This document shows, one piece after another, positions 1 to 7,876 of a stretch of 23,592 nt of DNA. The notes beneath the pieces are model-generated. The model worked only from the letters and a program-made list of their open reading frames with translations, did not search any database and was not told the origin of the DNA. The stretch comes from UBA11889 sp002313255. Lineage in GTDB: Bacteria; Pseudomonadota; Gammaproteobacteria; Pseudomonadales; Azotimanducaceae. The stretch lies in the NCBI GenBank assembly GCA_913045265.1, contig CAJWQX010000045.1, forward strand, positions 1 through 23,592. The letters run 5' to 3'. The translations under genes and the position numbers were made by a program. Numbering within the stretch: the first letter of the stretch is position 1; every line of letters starts with the position of its first letter.

Positions 1-481
1 TAGTTTTGATAACTGTTGAAACGTCGACATACCCCGTGATTGGAGTCCCAGCGGGGATCTCGACATCTTTTCCGCGTTTCAATAAACCTAGGCCCCCAAA
101 AGCTATCGTTAACGCAGCAGTAGCGCCCACTTTCCGTTTGCCTTCCTGCGATTTCGAGCCGCGAAGCGGAATTCTCTGATCGTTAACAAGCGCATAACTC
201 AAAACCAGATTGAGTTCTCCTTGTCGGCCGAGCATTCGGCGCTTTTGTGCTGCGGCGACGGTCCCAACGGCTGTCGAGCCTCTGGGGATTAACACGGTGC
301 CATTGACACTAACGTCATCTTCAACCCTAAGGTCAAATCGTTGCCCCTCAATCGCAGTCTTTGACGACAAGCTGTCACGGAATTCTAAATAAACGGTAGT
401 ACCTTCTGGCAAGGTAACGTCGTTAGCACCGGCTAATGCGGCAATACACATCCCAGCAATCATGGCTAATCGCTTTAACAT
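1..481 (-). CDS. Exported protein of unknown function, partial (C-terminus beyond window)
   Basis: An open frame reads from an ATG at 481-479 to the left edge without a stop, giving 160 residues. The first ~19 residues (MLKRLAMIAGMCIAALAGA) look like a Sec signal peptide: positive start, hydrophobic core, small residues before a likely cut ahead of NDVTLPEG. The mature part has a short repeated beta-type pattern (LPEGTTVYLEFRDSLSS, then VLIPRGSTAVGTV, then RQGELNLVL). I know this pattern from uncharacterised exported proteins in several phyla, but no function is established. A Gly-rich hydrophobic stretch (AFGGLGLL) follows near residue 135. GAGAGGG-like Shine-Dalgarno sequence lies about 8 nt before the ATG, and the codon use matches the neighbours. 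A hairpin lies just upstream at 503-526. It is probably periplasmic or outer-membrane associated; the role is unknown. Confidence 0.7.
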   Translation of the reverse strand, partial: MLKRLAMIAGMCIAALAGANDVTLPEGTTVYLEFRDSLSSKTAIEGQRFDLRVEDDVSVNGTVLIPRGSTAVGTVAAAQKRRMLGRQGELNLVLSYALVNDQRIPLRGSKSQEGKRKVGATAALTIAFGGLGLLKRGKDVEIPAGTPITGYVDVSTVIKT

Positions 482-502
482 TCTCACGCCCTCTCTTGCA
501 AT

Positions 503-526
503 CCTCAATGCCTCTGTAGATTGAGG
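503..526. promoter_or_regulatory. Inverted repeat upstream of the exported-protein gene
   Basis: CCTCAAT at 503-509 and ATTGAGG at 520-526 form a perfect 7-bp inverted repeat with a 10-nt spacer, 22 nt upstream of the minus-strand ATG at 481. It could be an operator or a 5'-leader hairpin. There is no T-run, so it is unlikely to be an intrinsic terminator. Function is inferred from position only. Confidence 0.35.
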
Positions 527-670
527 TAATGCCTAGAAAAAGCCAAGCGGAAAAAGTGCACGATCGAACTAGCGGCCATGATTAAGGTCGAGGAATACCC
601 GCAAACGTAGCTGGATTTTTTCCCGGATTGTTCCCGGATTTTTTGCAAACTCCATCGTACTAGACAAACG

Positions 671-733
671 CAACAAACCAGATCGACCTCGAGGCCGCAT
701 GTGTACTGTTGTATTAGTTTGTGTGGTTTGTTG
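671..733. repeat. 10-bp inverted repeat beside the tRNA-Ser remnant
   Basis: CAACAAACCA (671-680) and TGGTTTGTTG (724-733) are perfect inverted copies with a 43-bp spacer that contains CCTCGAGG (687-694). The right arm ends 15 bp from the point where the tRNA homology stops. The arrangement could be a recombinase or protein binding site, or a stem in a transcript. Only the repeat itself is certain. Confidence 0.55.
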
Positions 734-747
734 AATTTGGATAGGAA

Positions 748-790
748 CGGTTTTCAAGACCGGTGCTTTCGACCGCTCAGCCACCTCTCC
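748..790 (-). pseudogene. Truncated tRNA-Ser(UGA), 5' half only
   Basis: Read on minus from 790, the sequence begins GGAGAGGTGGCTGAGCGGTC and continues through the D arm to the anticodon stem-loop CCGGT-CTTGAAA-ACCG. The anticodon TGA is at 756-754. This matches the usual gammaproteobacterial tRNA-Ser(UGA) base for base in layout. Identity stops four bases into the 3' side of the anticodon stem (ACCGT where ACCGG is expected). No long variable arm, no T arm (GGTTCGAATC-like) and no 3' half pairing with GGAGAGG follow in the next ~200 nt. The gene therefore cannot give a functional serine tRNA. The open frame over it yields the peptide GEVAERSKAPVLKTV, a well-known false translation of tRNA-Ser genes, so no protein is called here. 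Confidence 0.85.
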
Positions 791-847
791 GGACGCATGC
801 GTGTACATCAGTTTAGATGGTATCAGTCGACGTCTTCAGTATTAAAC

Positions 848-2146
848 TCAAAGCCGCCCAGTGACATCGACTGCTTCGAGCATGTGTTTAACGTCAAAGA
901 TCACCGCGTCGGATTTACCAAAGGACTTGATCGTATCGGCACCGAATTGTTGAAATTGACGGTGGGCAACAGCGATAACAATAGCGTTGTATGCCTCTAT
1001 GTCGGGTTGCTGGATAGGATGAATATCAAATAACTGTTTCGCATCATCCGCTAATACCCAGGGATCATAAACATCGACGCCGGCGCCGTATGCTCCCATC
1101 GTGGCGACGAGGTCCGGAACTCTTGTGTTTCGTAGATCGGGACAATTTTCTTTATACGAAAGACCTAGAACCAGTATTCTGGATCCGGCGATTTCTATAT
1201 GTTTTTGAATCATCAGACGAACGACTCTCTCGCCGACATGCGCGGCCATGCCGTTATTAATCCTTCGAGCTTCTAAGATGATGTCTGGCTGATAACCGGC
1301 GGCTTGGGCGCGATGGGTTAAATAGTATGGATCAACACCTATACAGTGACCGCCCACAAGACCTGGTTCAAATGGAAGGAAATTCCATTTGGTTGCGGCA
1401 GCTTCGAGCACGGCCTGAGTGTCGATATCCAGTTTTTCGAAAATTAGGGCCAATTCGTTAATGAGCGCGATGTTAACGTCACGCTGCGTGTTCTCAATGA
1501 CCTTTGCCGCTTCCGCAATTCGGATCGATGATACTGGGTGCGTACCAGCGGTTACGATTGATCCGTACAAGGCGTCGACAAAATTGAGGGTCTCGGGGGT
1601 AGACCCCGACGTTACTTTGATGACGTTTGTTAGGCTGTGAGCTTTATCACCTGGATTGATTCTTTCAGGGCTGTATCCGACAAAAAAGTCCTCGTTAAGG
1701 GTTATCCCAGCTGTCTTCTCGATGATGGGGATGCAGATTTCTTCCGTTGCACCAGGAAATACGGTCGACTCAAAGATTACGACAGCTCCCGTCACAATTA
1801 TTTCGCCGATGGTGGCGGAGGCACTCTTGATGTCCGTTAGGTCAGGCCGATTGTTGCTATCGATGGGAGTGGGTACCGCGATGATGAATACATCCGAGCC
1901 CTCAAGTTCACGTACGTCATCGGTGTACGAAAGACGCTCTGATTCTGCAAACTCCATCGCATCGACCTCTCCGGTCGAATCGTTGCCAGATTTCAATTCC
2001 TCGATGCGTTTGCTGGAGATATCAAACCCAGTGGTTTGATATTTTTTCCCGAATTCAATTGCTAGCGGGAGACCGACGTAGCCCAGTCCGACCACGCCAA
2101 TCGTGGTATTTCTTGAGAGTTTGGGGGGGCTAATGATTCCGGACAT
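848..2146 (-). CDS. tviB: UDP-N-acetyl-hexosamine 6-dehydrogenase, TviB/WbpO type
   Basis: A nucleotide-sugar dehydrogenase of the UDP-glucose/GDP-mannose dehydrogenase family, oxidising C6 of a UDP-sugar in two NAD-dependent steps to give a UDP-uronic acid for capsule, exopolysaccharide or O-antigen. At 432 aa it has the family's usual length. The N-terminal NAD-binding site is GLGYVG at residues 20-25. The conserved Lys/Asn segment AEAAKVIENTQRDVNIALIN is at 211-230, and the catalytic Cys268 sits in GGHCIGVDPYYL. The C-terminal UDP-binding domain includes LGLSYKENCPDLRNTR, and the protein ends with the usual GRL. KWNFLPFEPGLVGGHCIGVD matches the TviB/WbpO branch, which acts on UDP-GlcNAc or UDP-GalNAc, better than plain Ugd. 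The ATG at 2146 has GGAGG four bases upstream. No partner epimerase (TviC/WbpP) or glycosyltransferase is visible, which is odd for this pathway. The exact sugar is inferred. Confidence 0.88.
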   Translation of the reverse strand: MSGIISPPKLSRNTTIGVVGLGYVGLPLAIEFGKKYQTTGFDISSKRIEELKSGNDSTGEVDAMEFAESERLSYTDDVRELEGSDVFIIAVPTPIDSNNRPDLTDIKSASATIGEIIVTGAVVIFESTVFPGATEEICIPIIEKTAGITLNEDFFVGYSPERINPGDKAHSLTNVIKVTSGSTPETLNFVDALYGSIVTAGTHPVSSIRIAEAAKVIENTQRDVNIALINELALIFEKLDIDTQAVLEAAATKWNFLPFEPGLVGGHCIGVDPYYLTHRAQAAGYQPDIILEARRINNGMAAHVGERVVRLMIQKHIEIAGSRILVLGLSYKENCPDLRNTRVPDLVATMGAYGAGVDVYDPWVLADDAKQLFDIHPIQQPDIEAYNAIVIAVAHRQFQQFGADTIKSFGKSDAVIFDVKHMLEAVDVTGRL

Positions 2147-2409
2147 TTTTCCTCCGTAAGTTCCTCCGAAAGGATGGGTGACTAAAGGTTGAATTCATCT
2201 AACAACGCCCCTGAGTCTGTGTTAACGAACGAAGCGTAGCGTGTTTTGTCACGACAATCCTTGTGTTGGTAGATTCTGAACCAGTGGATTTTGTTTCGCT
2301 TGAGTAGATGTAGAGACATGGTTCTGTTATTCGATAAGTTGGGTTGAGAATTTAGAAAACATTTCATAAAAGTTGTTGTATAACAATTGATTAAAGGTTC
2401 TTAGTAGAC
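2147..2409. other. AT-rich intergenic region between dnaE2 and the dehydrogenase gene
   Basis: 263 bp with visibly higher A+T than its neighbours. It must hold the promoter of the dehydrogenase gene unless that gene is read through from dnaE2. Two short palindromes stand out: TTGTC-AC-GACAA at 2246-2257 and TTGTT-GTAT-AACAA at 2373-2386. A candidate -35/-10 pair on minus is TTAACA and TTAGAT, 17 bp apart, just downstream of the first palindrome, but it is weak. A 61-codon frame (2182-2367, minus) has no ribosome binding site or recognisable family. Confidence 0.45.
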
Positions 2410-5400
2410 CTAATGGAAGTTTCGAGAGGAGAGACTCAGCCCCCGGTCAGTTTTTGATAGCTCTCCGAGTTTGTAACTCAGATCTTGGATATGGTTTGCC
2501 ACGACGTGAACCACCTCACCTTCTCGTTCGACGATGCCTTTGATCAGCAGCAATTGGCCCTGCAAAACTTCACTACGGTACCGATCAAGAATGGTTTTCC
2601 AGATCACAATATTGCTGTTACCGGTTTCGTCTTCCAGCGTAAGAAAGATGATTCCGGTCGCGGTGCTTGGTCGTTGTCGGCAGGTGACAATTCCGGACAC
2701 ACAGACAAAATGATCATGACGGATACTCACCAGGTTCTCTGCTTTCGTGCACTTCTTAAACTCGTCTTCATCGTGCATTAGGGCCATTGGGTGAGGACCA
2801 AGCGTTAGCCCAAGGTACTGATAGTCGGCGAGCATGTCGTCTTCGAGTGTAGGAGCTGGTAGGGAGACCTCTGTATTGTAGTTGGACGTTGCTTCGGCTA
2901 TCCGCCATATTTCTGTGGGCCGGTCGACGCCAGAGGCATCCCAGTGTGCTTGATAGCGGTGGCCACTTAATTGATTTAGGGCCCCAGCACGTGCGAGAAA
3001 TGACATGTCTTGGTCACTGAGTTTTGCGCGCAAAGAGAGGTCACCGACGTCCTTGAAGGGCTGTTCCTTGGCGATACGCATGCCGATTTCCTGGCTGAGC
3101 CCTTTTATTTGGCGAAGACCGATCCGTAAGGCTCCTTGAGGACGTAAGTACTCCTTAGGCGGTACCGCAGTTTCGAGCTGGAAATCCCAATCACTTGTTT
3201 GTACATCGACATCGCGAATTTCGATGTTGTGACGCCGGGCATCTTGGATGAGCTGTGATGGTGAGTAAAATCCCATCGGCAAGCTGTTCAGTAGACCACA
3301 ATAAAAAGCTGCGGGTTCATGCCTTTTTAACCACGATGAAACGTATACCAGGAGGCCGAAACTGGCAGCGTGAGACTCAGGAAAGCCGTACTCCCCAAAC
3401 CCTCTAATTTGCTGGAATACCCGATCGGCGAACTCTCTTGGATGTCCCCTCGCGAGCATGCCGTCAACAAGCTTCTGTTCAAATTGCTCAAGTCCTCCAT
3501 GACGGCGCCAAGAAGCCATAGCCCGACGTAGTTGGTCGGCTTCACCGGCACTAAAGCCGGCAGCAACCATGGCCAGTTCGATGACTTGTTCTTGGAAGAT
3601 CGGTACGCCCAGTGTCCGTTCAAGTACTTGGCGTACCGCGTCGTTAGAGTAGGTGACTGGTTCGATGCCCTGACGTCTACGAAGGTAGGGGTGCACCATG
3701 TTGCCTTGGATTGGTCCAGGTCGGACGATGGCCACTTCAATAACGAGATCATAGAAATTACTCGGCCTTAATCTTGGGAGCATGGCCATTTGAGCTCTGG
3801 ACTCGACCTGAAACACGCCGACACTGTCGCCTTTTTGCAGCATGCGATAGGTGTCAGGATCTTCTGGTGGGATATTCTCAATATTGAGTGGTGCGTTGTC
3901 TTCGTGGGCAATGTCTCTGGTCGTTGAGCGGAAGTTGTTGATGAGGTTTAGTGTCTTGCGGATGGCAGTGAGCATGCCAAGTCCCAGTACATCGACTTTG
4001 AGCAGACCCAAGGCTTCAAGATCATCTTTATCCCATTGGATGATCGTGCGGTCTTCCATTGCAGCATTTTCGATAGGTACCAGTTGTGCCAATGGGCCGG
4101 CAGAGATTACGAACCCGCCGACGTGCTGTGAAAGATGACGGGGGAATCCAAGGATTTCCTTCACAAGATGTAAGAATTTCAAGGTCGTTGAGCTGTTTGG
4201 GTCAATGCCTGCGTCCTGAAGTCGATTTTCGAGTTCCTCTTTTTTGTCCCACCAGGCCATGGATTTAGCGAGCAAGTCGACTAGATCGGCATCGAGGCCC
4301 AGCGCCTTACCCACATCGCGTATGGCGCTACGGGGGCGATAAGTGACCAAGGTGGCGGCTAAGGCGGCACGTTCTCGGCTGTATTTTTTGTAGATGTATT
4401 GGATGACTTCTTCGCGGCGCTCGTGTTCGAAATCAACGTCGATGTCCGGTGGTTCGTGGCGCTCTTTGGAGACAAATCGTTCGAACAGAAGATGCATGCG
4501 CGAGGGATCAACCTCGGTGATATGTAAGCAATAGCAAACGGCCGAGTTCGCTGCTGACCCACGCCCTTGGCAAAGAATTTCTCTGGAACGAGCAAATTGA
4601 ACGATGTCGTGAACGGTCAGAAAGTAGTATTCGTATCGCAGTTCCGAAACGAGCGTGAGTTCCTTTTCGATGAGATCGGCAATGTCGTTGGGGATGCCGT
4701 TGGGCCAACGTTCTCTGGCACCGACATAGGTCAGTTGACGTAGATGCTCCCCCGGACTCATCCCTTGGGGAATGAGTTCTTCAGGGTATTCGTAACGTAA
4801 TTCGTCCAGTGAGAAAGTGCATTGCTGGGCAATATTTATCGATTCGGCCAACATCTCGTCAGGGTAGAGACCCTTAAGTTCTTCAAGACTTCTTAGATGC
4901 CTTTCGCTGTTAGAAAGCAGGTTTGTTCCAAGTTCATTGACACAAGTCTTCAGTCGAATAGCGCATAGTGTGTCTAGCAGCGGTTTACGTTCGGCGGCGT
5001 GCATGTGCACATCATTGGCGGCCACCACTGGTAGCTTTAAACGAGAGGATAATGCGAGCACGTTGGTTGCTCGATCCATGTCGTCGTTGTCGAGAAAAAT
5101 CCCGAGCGCAATCCAAAGCTTGGAGACGTGCTTGCGGATTAAGTAAGCAAGAGCCAAGAGTGTCTCGATGGGTAGGTTGGACGGTATCCAAAGGGCGAAG
5201 CACTGGTCTGTATTCCGGCGTAGATCGTTGAGGGACAGCGCATACTCTCCCTTGGGTTTTCGTCTTCGCGCTTGGGTGATTAGAGCGCAAAGCTGCCCGT
5301 AGGCGAGGCGATTGGGGGCAAGAAGAACGATATCGATTGGGATGCCTAGATCGGTTTCGATCCTAAACGCTGCGCCGACGATGAGATGGATACCTTTTGT

Positions 5401-5598
5401 TTTGGCTGCTACGTGGGCCTTGACGATACCTGCCACCGAGCACTCGTCAGTGATGGCGATGGCCTGGTAACCCAGTGCATGCGCTTGGGAAACTATTTCT
5501 TCTGGGTGGGAAGCGCCGGCAAGGAAGGAAAAATTACTCCGGCAATGAAGTTCGGCAAATTCGTCCTTTAAAGAGCTCTTGTCAGGAAAAGTAGCCAT
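2410..5598 (-). CDS. dnaE2: Error-prone DNA polymerase III alpha-type subunit DnaE2 (ImuC)
   Basis: A C-family DNA polymerase of 1062 aa that carries out mutagenic lesion bypass, recruited by ImuB. The N-terminal PHP domain starts at ELHCRSNFSFLAGASHPEE (about residues 16-34) with ITDECSVAG at 49-57. The polymerase core has GRGSAANSAV (about 345-354) and the catalytic acidic motif PDIDVDF (384-390), with a third acidic segment LLKVDVLGLGML further on. A helix-hairpin-helix region and an OB fold (GIVTCRQRPSTATGIIF) follow near the C-terminus. I chose the ATG at 5598 because the family begins a few residues before ELHC. The frame stays open to an ATG at 5646, which has an AAAGGA 5 nt upstream and would add 16 residues, so the start is not fully settled. 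The 17-bp overlap with imuB (48 bp more with the longer start) points to translational coupling. It is the last gene of the LexA-controlled cassette. Confidence 0.95.
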   Translation of the reverse strand: MATFPDKSSLKDEFAELHCRSNFSFLAGASHPEEIVSQAHALGYQAIAITDECSVAGIVKAHVAAKTKGIHLIVGAAFRIETDLGIPIDIVLLAPNRLAYGQLCALITQARRRKPKGEYALSLNDLRRNTDQCFALWIPSNLPIETLLALAYLIRKHVSKLWIALGIFLDNDDMDRATNVLALSSRLKLPVVAANDVHMHAAERKPLLDTLCAIRLKTCVNELGTNLLSNSERHLRSLEELKGLYPDEMLAESINIAQQCTFSLDELRYEYPEELIPQGMSPGEHLRQLTYVGARERWPNGIPNDIADLIEKELTLVSELRYEYYFLTVHDIVQFARSREILCQGRGSAANSAVCYCLHITEVDPSRMHLLFERFVSKERHEPPDIDVDFEHERREEVIQYIYKKYSRERAALAATLVTYRPRSAIRDVGKALGLDADLVDLLAKSMAWWDKKEELENRLQDAGIDPNSSTTLKFLHLVKEILGFPRHLSQHVGGFVISAGPLAQLVPIENAAMEDRTIIQWDKDDLEALGLLKVDVLGLGMLTAIRKTLNLINNFRSTTRDIAHEDNAPLNIENIPPEDPDTYRMLQKGDSVGVFQVESRAQMAMLPRLRPSNFYDLVIEVAIVRPGPIQGNMVHPYLRRRQGIEPVTYSNDAVRQVLERTLGVPIFQEQVIELAMVAAGFSAGEADQLRRAMASWRRHGGLEQFEQKLVDGMLARGHPREFADRVFQQIRGFGEYGFPESHAASFGLLVYVSSWLKRHEPAAFYCGLLNSLPMGFYSPSQLIQDARRHNIEIRDVDVQTSDWDFQLETAVPPKEYLRPQGALRIGLRQIKGLSQEIGMRIAKEQPFKDVGDLSLRAKLSDQDMSFLARAGALNQLSGHRYQAHWDASGVDRPTEIWRIAEATSNYNTEVSLPAPTLEDDMLADYQYLGLTLGPHPMALMHDEDEFKKCTKAENLVSIRHDHFVCVSGIVTCRQRPSTATGIIFLTLEDETGNSNIVIWKTILDRYRSEVLQGQLLLIKGIVEREGEVVHVVANHIQDLSYKLGELSKTDRGLSLSSRNFH

Positions 5599-7045
5599 GT
5601 AGAAAGCAACCTTTTTCTTCCATGAATAGCCAGCAATAGGCCCCATCTCTATCCTTTCCTACGAAGTAATCTCTGGCGACATCTCGTTCCCACCAGCCAG
5701 CTTCGATGCGTTCGGGTCCGATCAGGAATACAAAGTGCGAAGCGTTCACGGGCTCAGGTGGCTCGAGCAGCCACAGCGGTCGTCTTCCTCGCCTTATCAG
5801 CGATTGGGCGACAGTAGTTTTAGGAGACCGCGACGTTCTTAAGGGATCAGTGGGTGGGTTGGGAGACCATGCGTGTTCTGGGCGATGATCCTCAATTGCA
5901 CGAATGGCTTGTAGGGCTTGACGACCGAGTCGGGCACTGATTTTGTCGATCAGATCGGTTGGGGTTGATGCTCCTTGGGGAGTTGGGCCCCGGAACAAGT
6001 TGTGCAGTGTTGTTGGGTTGTTTGACAATGGCTCGGTTATCGTTGCTCTGAGTACGACCGTTAGGACTTCCGTTGGCAATGCGGTGATTTCTAAGGTTAG
6101 TCGGCTGATTTCAAGGATGGATTTTGCGTTCGAGCGTGGCGCTGCGAAATTCACCGGTAAGGTTAATGACTTGCCCGAGAGTGGCTGAAATTGCCATTGC
6201 AATCCTGTTACACCGAGTTGTCGTGCCCTCAGCCATCCTTGTAATTCTCTGGCGAGGCGTTGCATGGGAAACAATAGGGTTTCCTTATCGAGAACTGGCT
6301 GCAATAAGTGCAGTGACGATTGGAATTGCTCGTCCGGTGTTTCGGGCTGTCGCGGATCAGCAGTTTTGCCTGTCAGTTTGTCTAGGTAGGCCAGAAGATC
6401 AATGCCAAAACGTTTGCCGATTTCGTGTGAGGGCAATGCGAGTAGGACGCCAAGATTAAAGATGCCCATGTTGGCGAGGCGCTCGATAGTTGCTGGTTCG
6501 ATCTCTGCATGGGCAAGAGAGACATCCCTAAGACAATGTTCGGTAATGGTTTGGATCGCGATCTTGTCAGGGAGGTCGGGTAAATCGATCTTGCTATTCG
6601 ACTTTGCCAGCACGAGTGCGGCCAGGGGGGTATGGGCAATACCGAGTAGGGCCCGATGGCCCAATTGTTGGAATAAGTGACGAAGGCGTTTATTTAACCT
6701 ACCGAGGCCGCCAAACAGCTTCAAACTGCCCATGACTTCCAATAGCAATCCATCTGGAGGGGAGATGCTGACCATTGGGGTGTACCGGTAGGTGATTCCA
6801 GCGAGTTGTCGAAGACGTTGTCTTTCTGCGTCCTCGTCGCGATTAAAGTGAATGAGGTTGGTGGTCAGGCTGTGAGCTGTGGCAAGGCTGCTGCCTACCC
6901 GAATGCCGTGCTCGTGGGCTCGTTGGTCGATGATGGAAATTTGGTTGTTGAATGCGAGTACAGCAGGTTTGTTCGGGGTTTCCGGGAATCGCTGCTTGAA
7001 GATCTCGAGCCCGAGCTCGGGGAGATGGATACCGATCCACAGCAT
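5582..7045 (-). CDS. imuB: ImuB, non-catalytic Y-family polymerase-like protein of the SOS mutasome
   Basis: 487 aa, the usual length. ImuB has a DinB-like fold but does not polymerise; it links ImuA and DnaE2 to the beta clamp. The sequence fits this. The N-terminus reads MLWIGIHLPELGLEI where active Y-family enzymes have a metal-binding D-x-D, and the second catalytic site (SxDE) is replaced by GLLLEVMGSLKLFGG at about residues 99-113, the standard ImuB form. A helix-hairpin-helix-like segment (ERLANMGIFNLGVLLALP) and a little-finger region follow. The C-terminal part carries EDHRPEHAW and RRPLWLLEPPEPV, also usual for ImuB. The ATG at 7045 lies one base after the imuA stop, and the end overlaps dnaE2, so the three genes should be one transcript. 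Clamp binding is family knowledge; I could not place a clear clamp motif by eye. Confidence 0.93.
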   Translation of the reverse strand: MLWIGIHLPELGLEIFKQRFPETPNKPAVLAFNNQISIIDQRAHEHGIRVGSSLATAHSLTTNLIHFNRDEDAERQRLRQLAGITYRYTPMVSISPPDGLLLEVMGSLKLFGGLGRLNKRLRHLFQQLGHRALLGIAHTPLAALVLAKSNSKIDLPDLPDKIAIQTITEHCLRDVSLAHAEIEPATIERLANMGIFNLGVLLALPSHEIGKRFGIDLLAYLDKLTGKTADPRQPETPDEQFQSSLHLLQPVLDKETLLFPMQRLARELQGWLRARQLGVTGLQWQFQPLSGKSLTLPVNFAAPRSNAKSILEISRLTLEITALPTEVLTVVLRATITEPLSNNPTTLHNLFRGPTPQGASTPTDLIDKISARLGRQALQAIRAIEDHRPEHAWSPNPPTDPLRTSRSPKTTVAQSLIRRGRRPLWLLEPPEPVNASHFVFLIGPERIEAGWWERDVARDYFVGKDRDGAYCWLFMEEKGCFLHGYFS

Positions 7046-7046
7046 G

Positions 7047-7838
7047 TCACATAAGGTGGGAAGAGTGATGTTGTGGCAAGGCCCCTATGACTGGTCCAGT
7101 TTCCTGGTACCGTATTCTTGGCAGTCTGGAAACGACACGGTGATCGCGCCATAACTTAAGTTGTTGTTCGAATATATCGGGGCTTCGGGTTGCAGGTTCT
7201 TGATCTAGCTCAATGGCAATATCCTTCATTGCCCAGCCACCGCGGCGTTTGATAATGGTGAGTTGTAATTCGTCTGCCGACTTGATGTTGACGCTGAGTC
7301 GCAATGCAGCTGGGGAAGGAATTCGAGATGCAGCGGGTGGTCGGAATAGCGTGACCCAGGTTTTCCCCTGCCGTGCACTCAATTGTATTCGGCGTAATTC
7401 GGGCAGTTTTAGATCGGTCTCATTGAGCCATGCAAGCACGGCAGAACAGTTGCCGGATCGTAACGTCTGTTCTAGTGACCAAAGGGCTTCTTTATGGTTG
7501 CGGGGGTGAATCAGAAGTACTTTGTCGATGTCGACACCTGCTCCCAATAAGGCGGGTGCGTAGGGCACATGTGGTGGATTAATCCACGCAACCCAACGTG
7601 ATTCTTGGTGACTAAGATCGGCGAGTCCGTTGGTAATGAGGCGTAATTCACCGTTGCCGGGGTTCCCGGAGAGAATCTCTACCAGTGATGCCCTGGGCCA
7701 ACCGCGGTCATAGAGTAGAGCATCAAGGGACTTAAATCCGGTGGGTATGCCCGTGGCGACGGAAGCTTCTGTGAGGGCAGTTAATTCGCGCGCTCGCCAG
7801 AGAGTGCCTTGGTTAAGGAGGGGCTCTACATTAGACAT
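7047..7838 (-). CDS. imuA: ImuA, RecA/SulA-like protein of the SOS mutasome
   Basis: 263 aa. ImuA proteins resemble the RecA core, are sometimes annotated as SulA-like cell-division inhibitors, and are needed with ImuB and DnaE2 for damage-induced mutagenesis. The N-terminal pattern IPTGFKSLDALLYDRGWPRASLVEI is typical. The P-loop position is degenerate (SGNPGNGELRL, no GK[ST]), so ATP hydrolysis in the RecA manner is doubtful, as in many ImuA proteins. AWINPPHVPYAPALLGAGVD (about residues 84-103) is a conserved ImuA block, and the C-terminus is short and polar. The ATG at 7838 is first in the cassette and has no clear Shine-Dalgarno sequence. A LexA box ends only 7 bp upstream, so the transcript may be leaderless or have a very short leader. 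Its stop is one base from imuB. Confidence 0.9.
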   Translation of the reverse strand: MSNVEPLLNQGTLWRARELTALTEASVATGIPTGFKSLDALLYDRGWPRASLVEILSGNPGNGELRLITNGLADLSHQESRWVAWINPPHVPYAPALLGAGVDIDKVLLIHPRNHKEALWSLEQTLRSGNCSAVLAWLNETDLKLPELRRIQLSARQGKTWVTLFRPPAASRIPSPAALRLSVNIKSADELQLTIIKRRGGWAMKDIAIELDQEPATRSPDIFEQQLKLWRDHRVVSRLPRIRYQETGPVIGALPQHHSSHLM

Positions 7839-7845
7839 AAGGATA

Positions 7846-7861
7846 CTGTATATCTATACAG
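7846..7861. promoter_or_regulatory. LexA (SOS) box 1, imuA-proximal
   Basis: CTGTATATCTATACAG is a perfect CTGT-N8-ACAG palindrome with an AT-rich centre, the LexA operator form of gamma- and betaproteobacteria. It sits 7 bp before the imuA start codon, where a bound repressor would cover the promoter or transcription start. Confidence 0.92.
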
Positions 7862-7876
7862 GGTCGGCCAGATTAA

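Larger units (their letters stand above)
482..847. other. 366-bp stretch without a protein gene, rich in short repeats
   Basis: Besides the hairpin at 503-526 and the tRNA-Ser half, this stretch holds three GGATT elements at 613, 625 and 636 (about one helical turn apart), including a direct repeat TTCCCGGATT at 620-629 and 631-640. It also holds the 8-bp palindrome CCTCGAGG at 687-694 and a perfect 10-bp inverted repeat, CAACAAACCA at 671-680 and TGGTTTGTTG at 724-733. Open frames here lack ribosome binding sites and family resemblance. I see no integrase gene. Confidence 0.6.

Noticed and set aside
569..808. 79-codon minus-strand frame with peptide GEVAERSKAPVLKTV
   Set aside because: It is a translation of the tRNA-Ser half and flanking repeats; this peptide is a known false product of tRNA-Ser genes.
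2182..2367. 61-codon minus-strand frame in the AT-rich gap
   Set aside because: No ribosome binding site, no recognisable family, and it lies where the dehydrogenase promoter is expected.
3327..3752. 141-codon frame inside dnaE2
   Set aside because: Shadow of the dnaE2 coding sequence in another frame; low-complexity, no motif.
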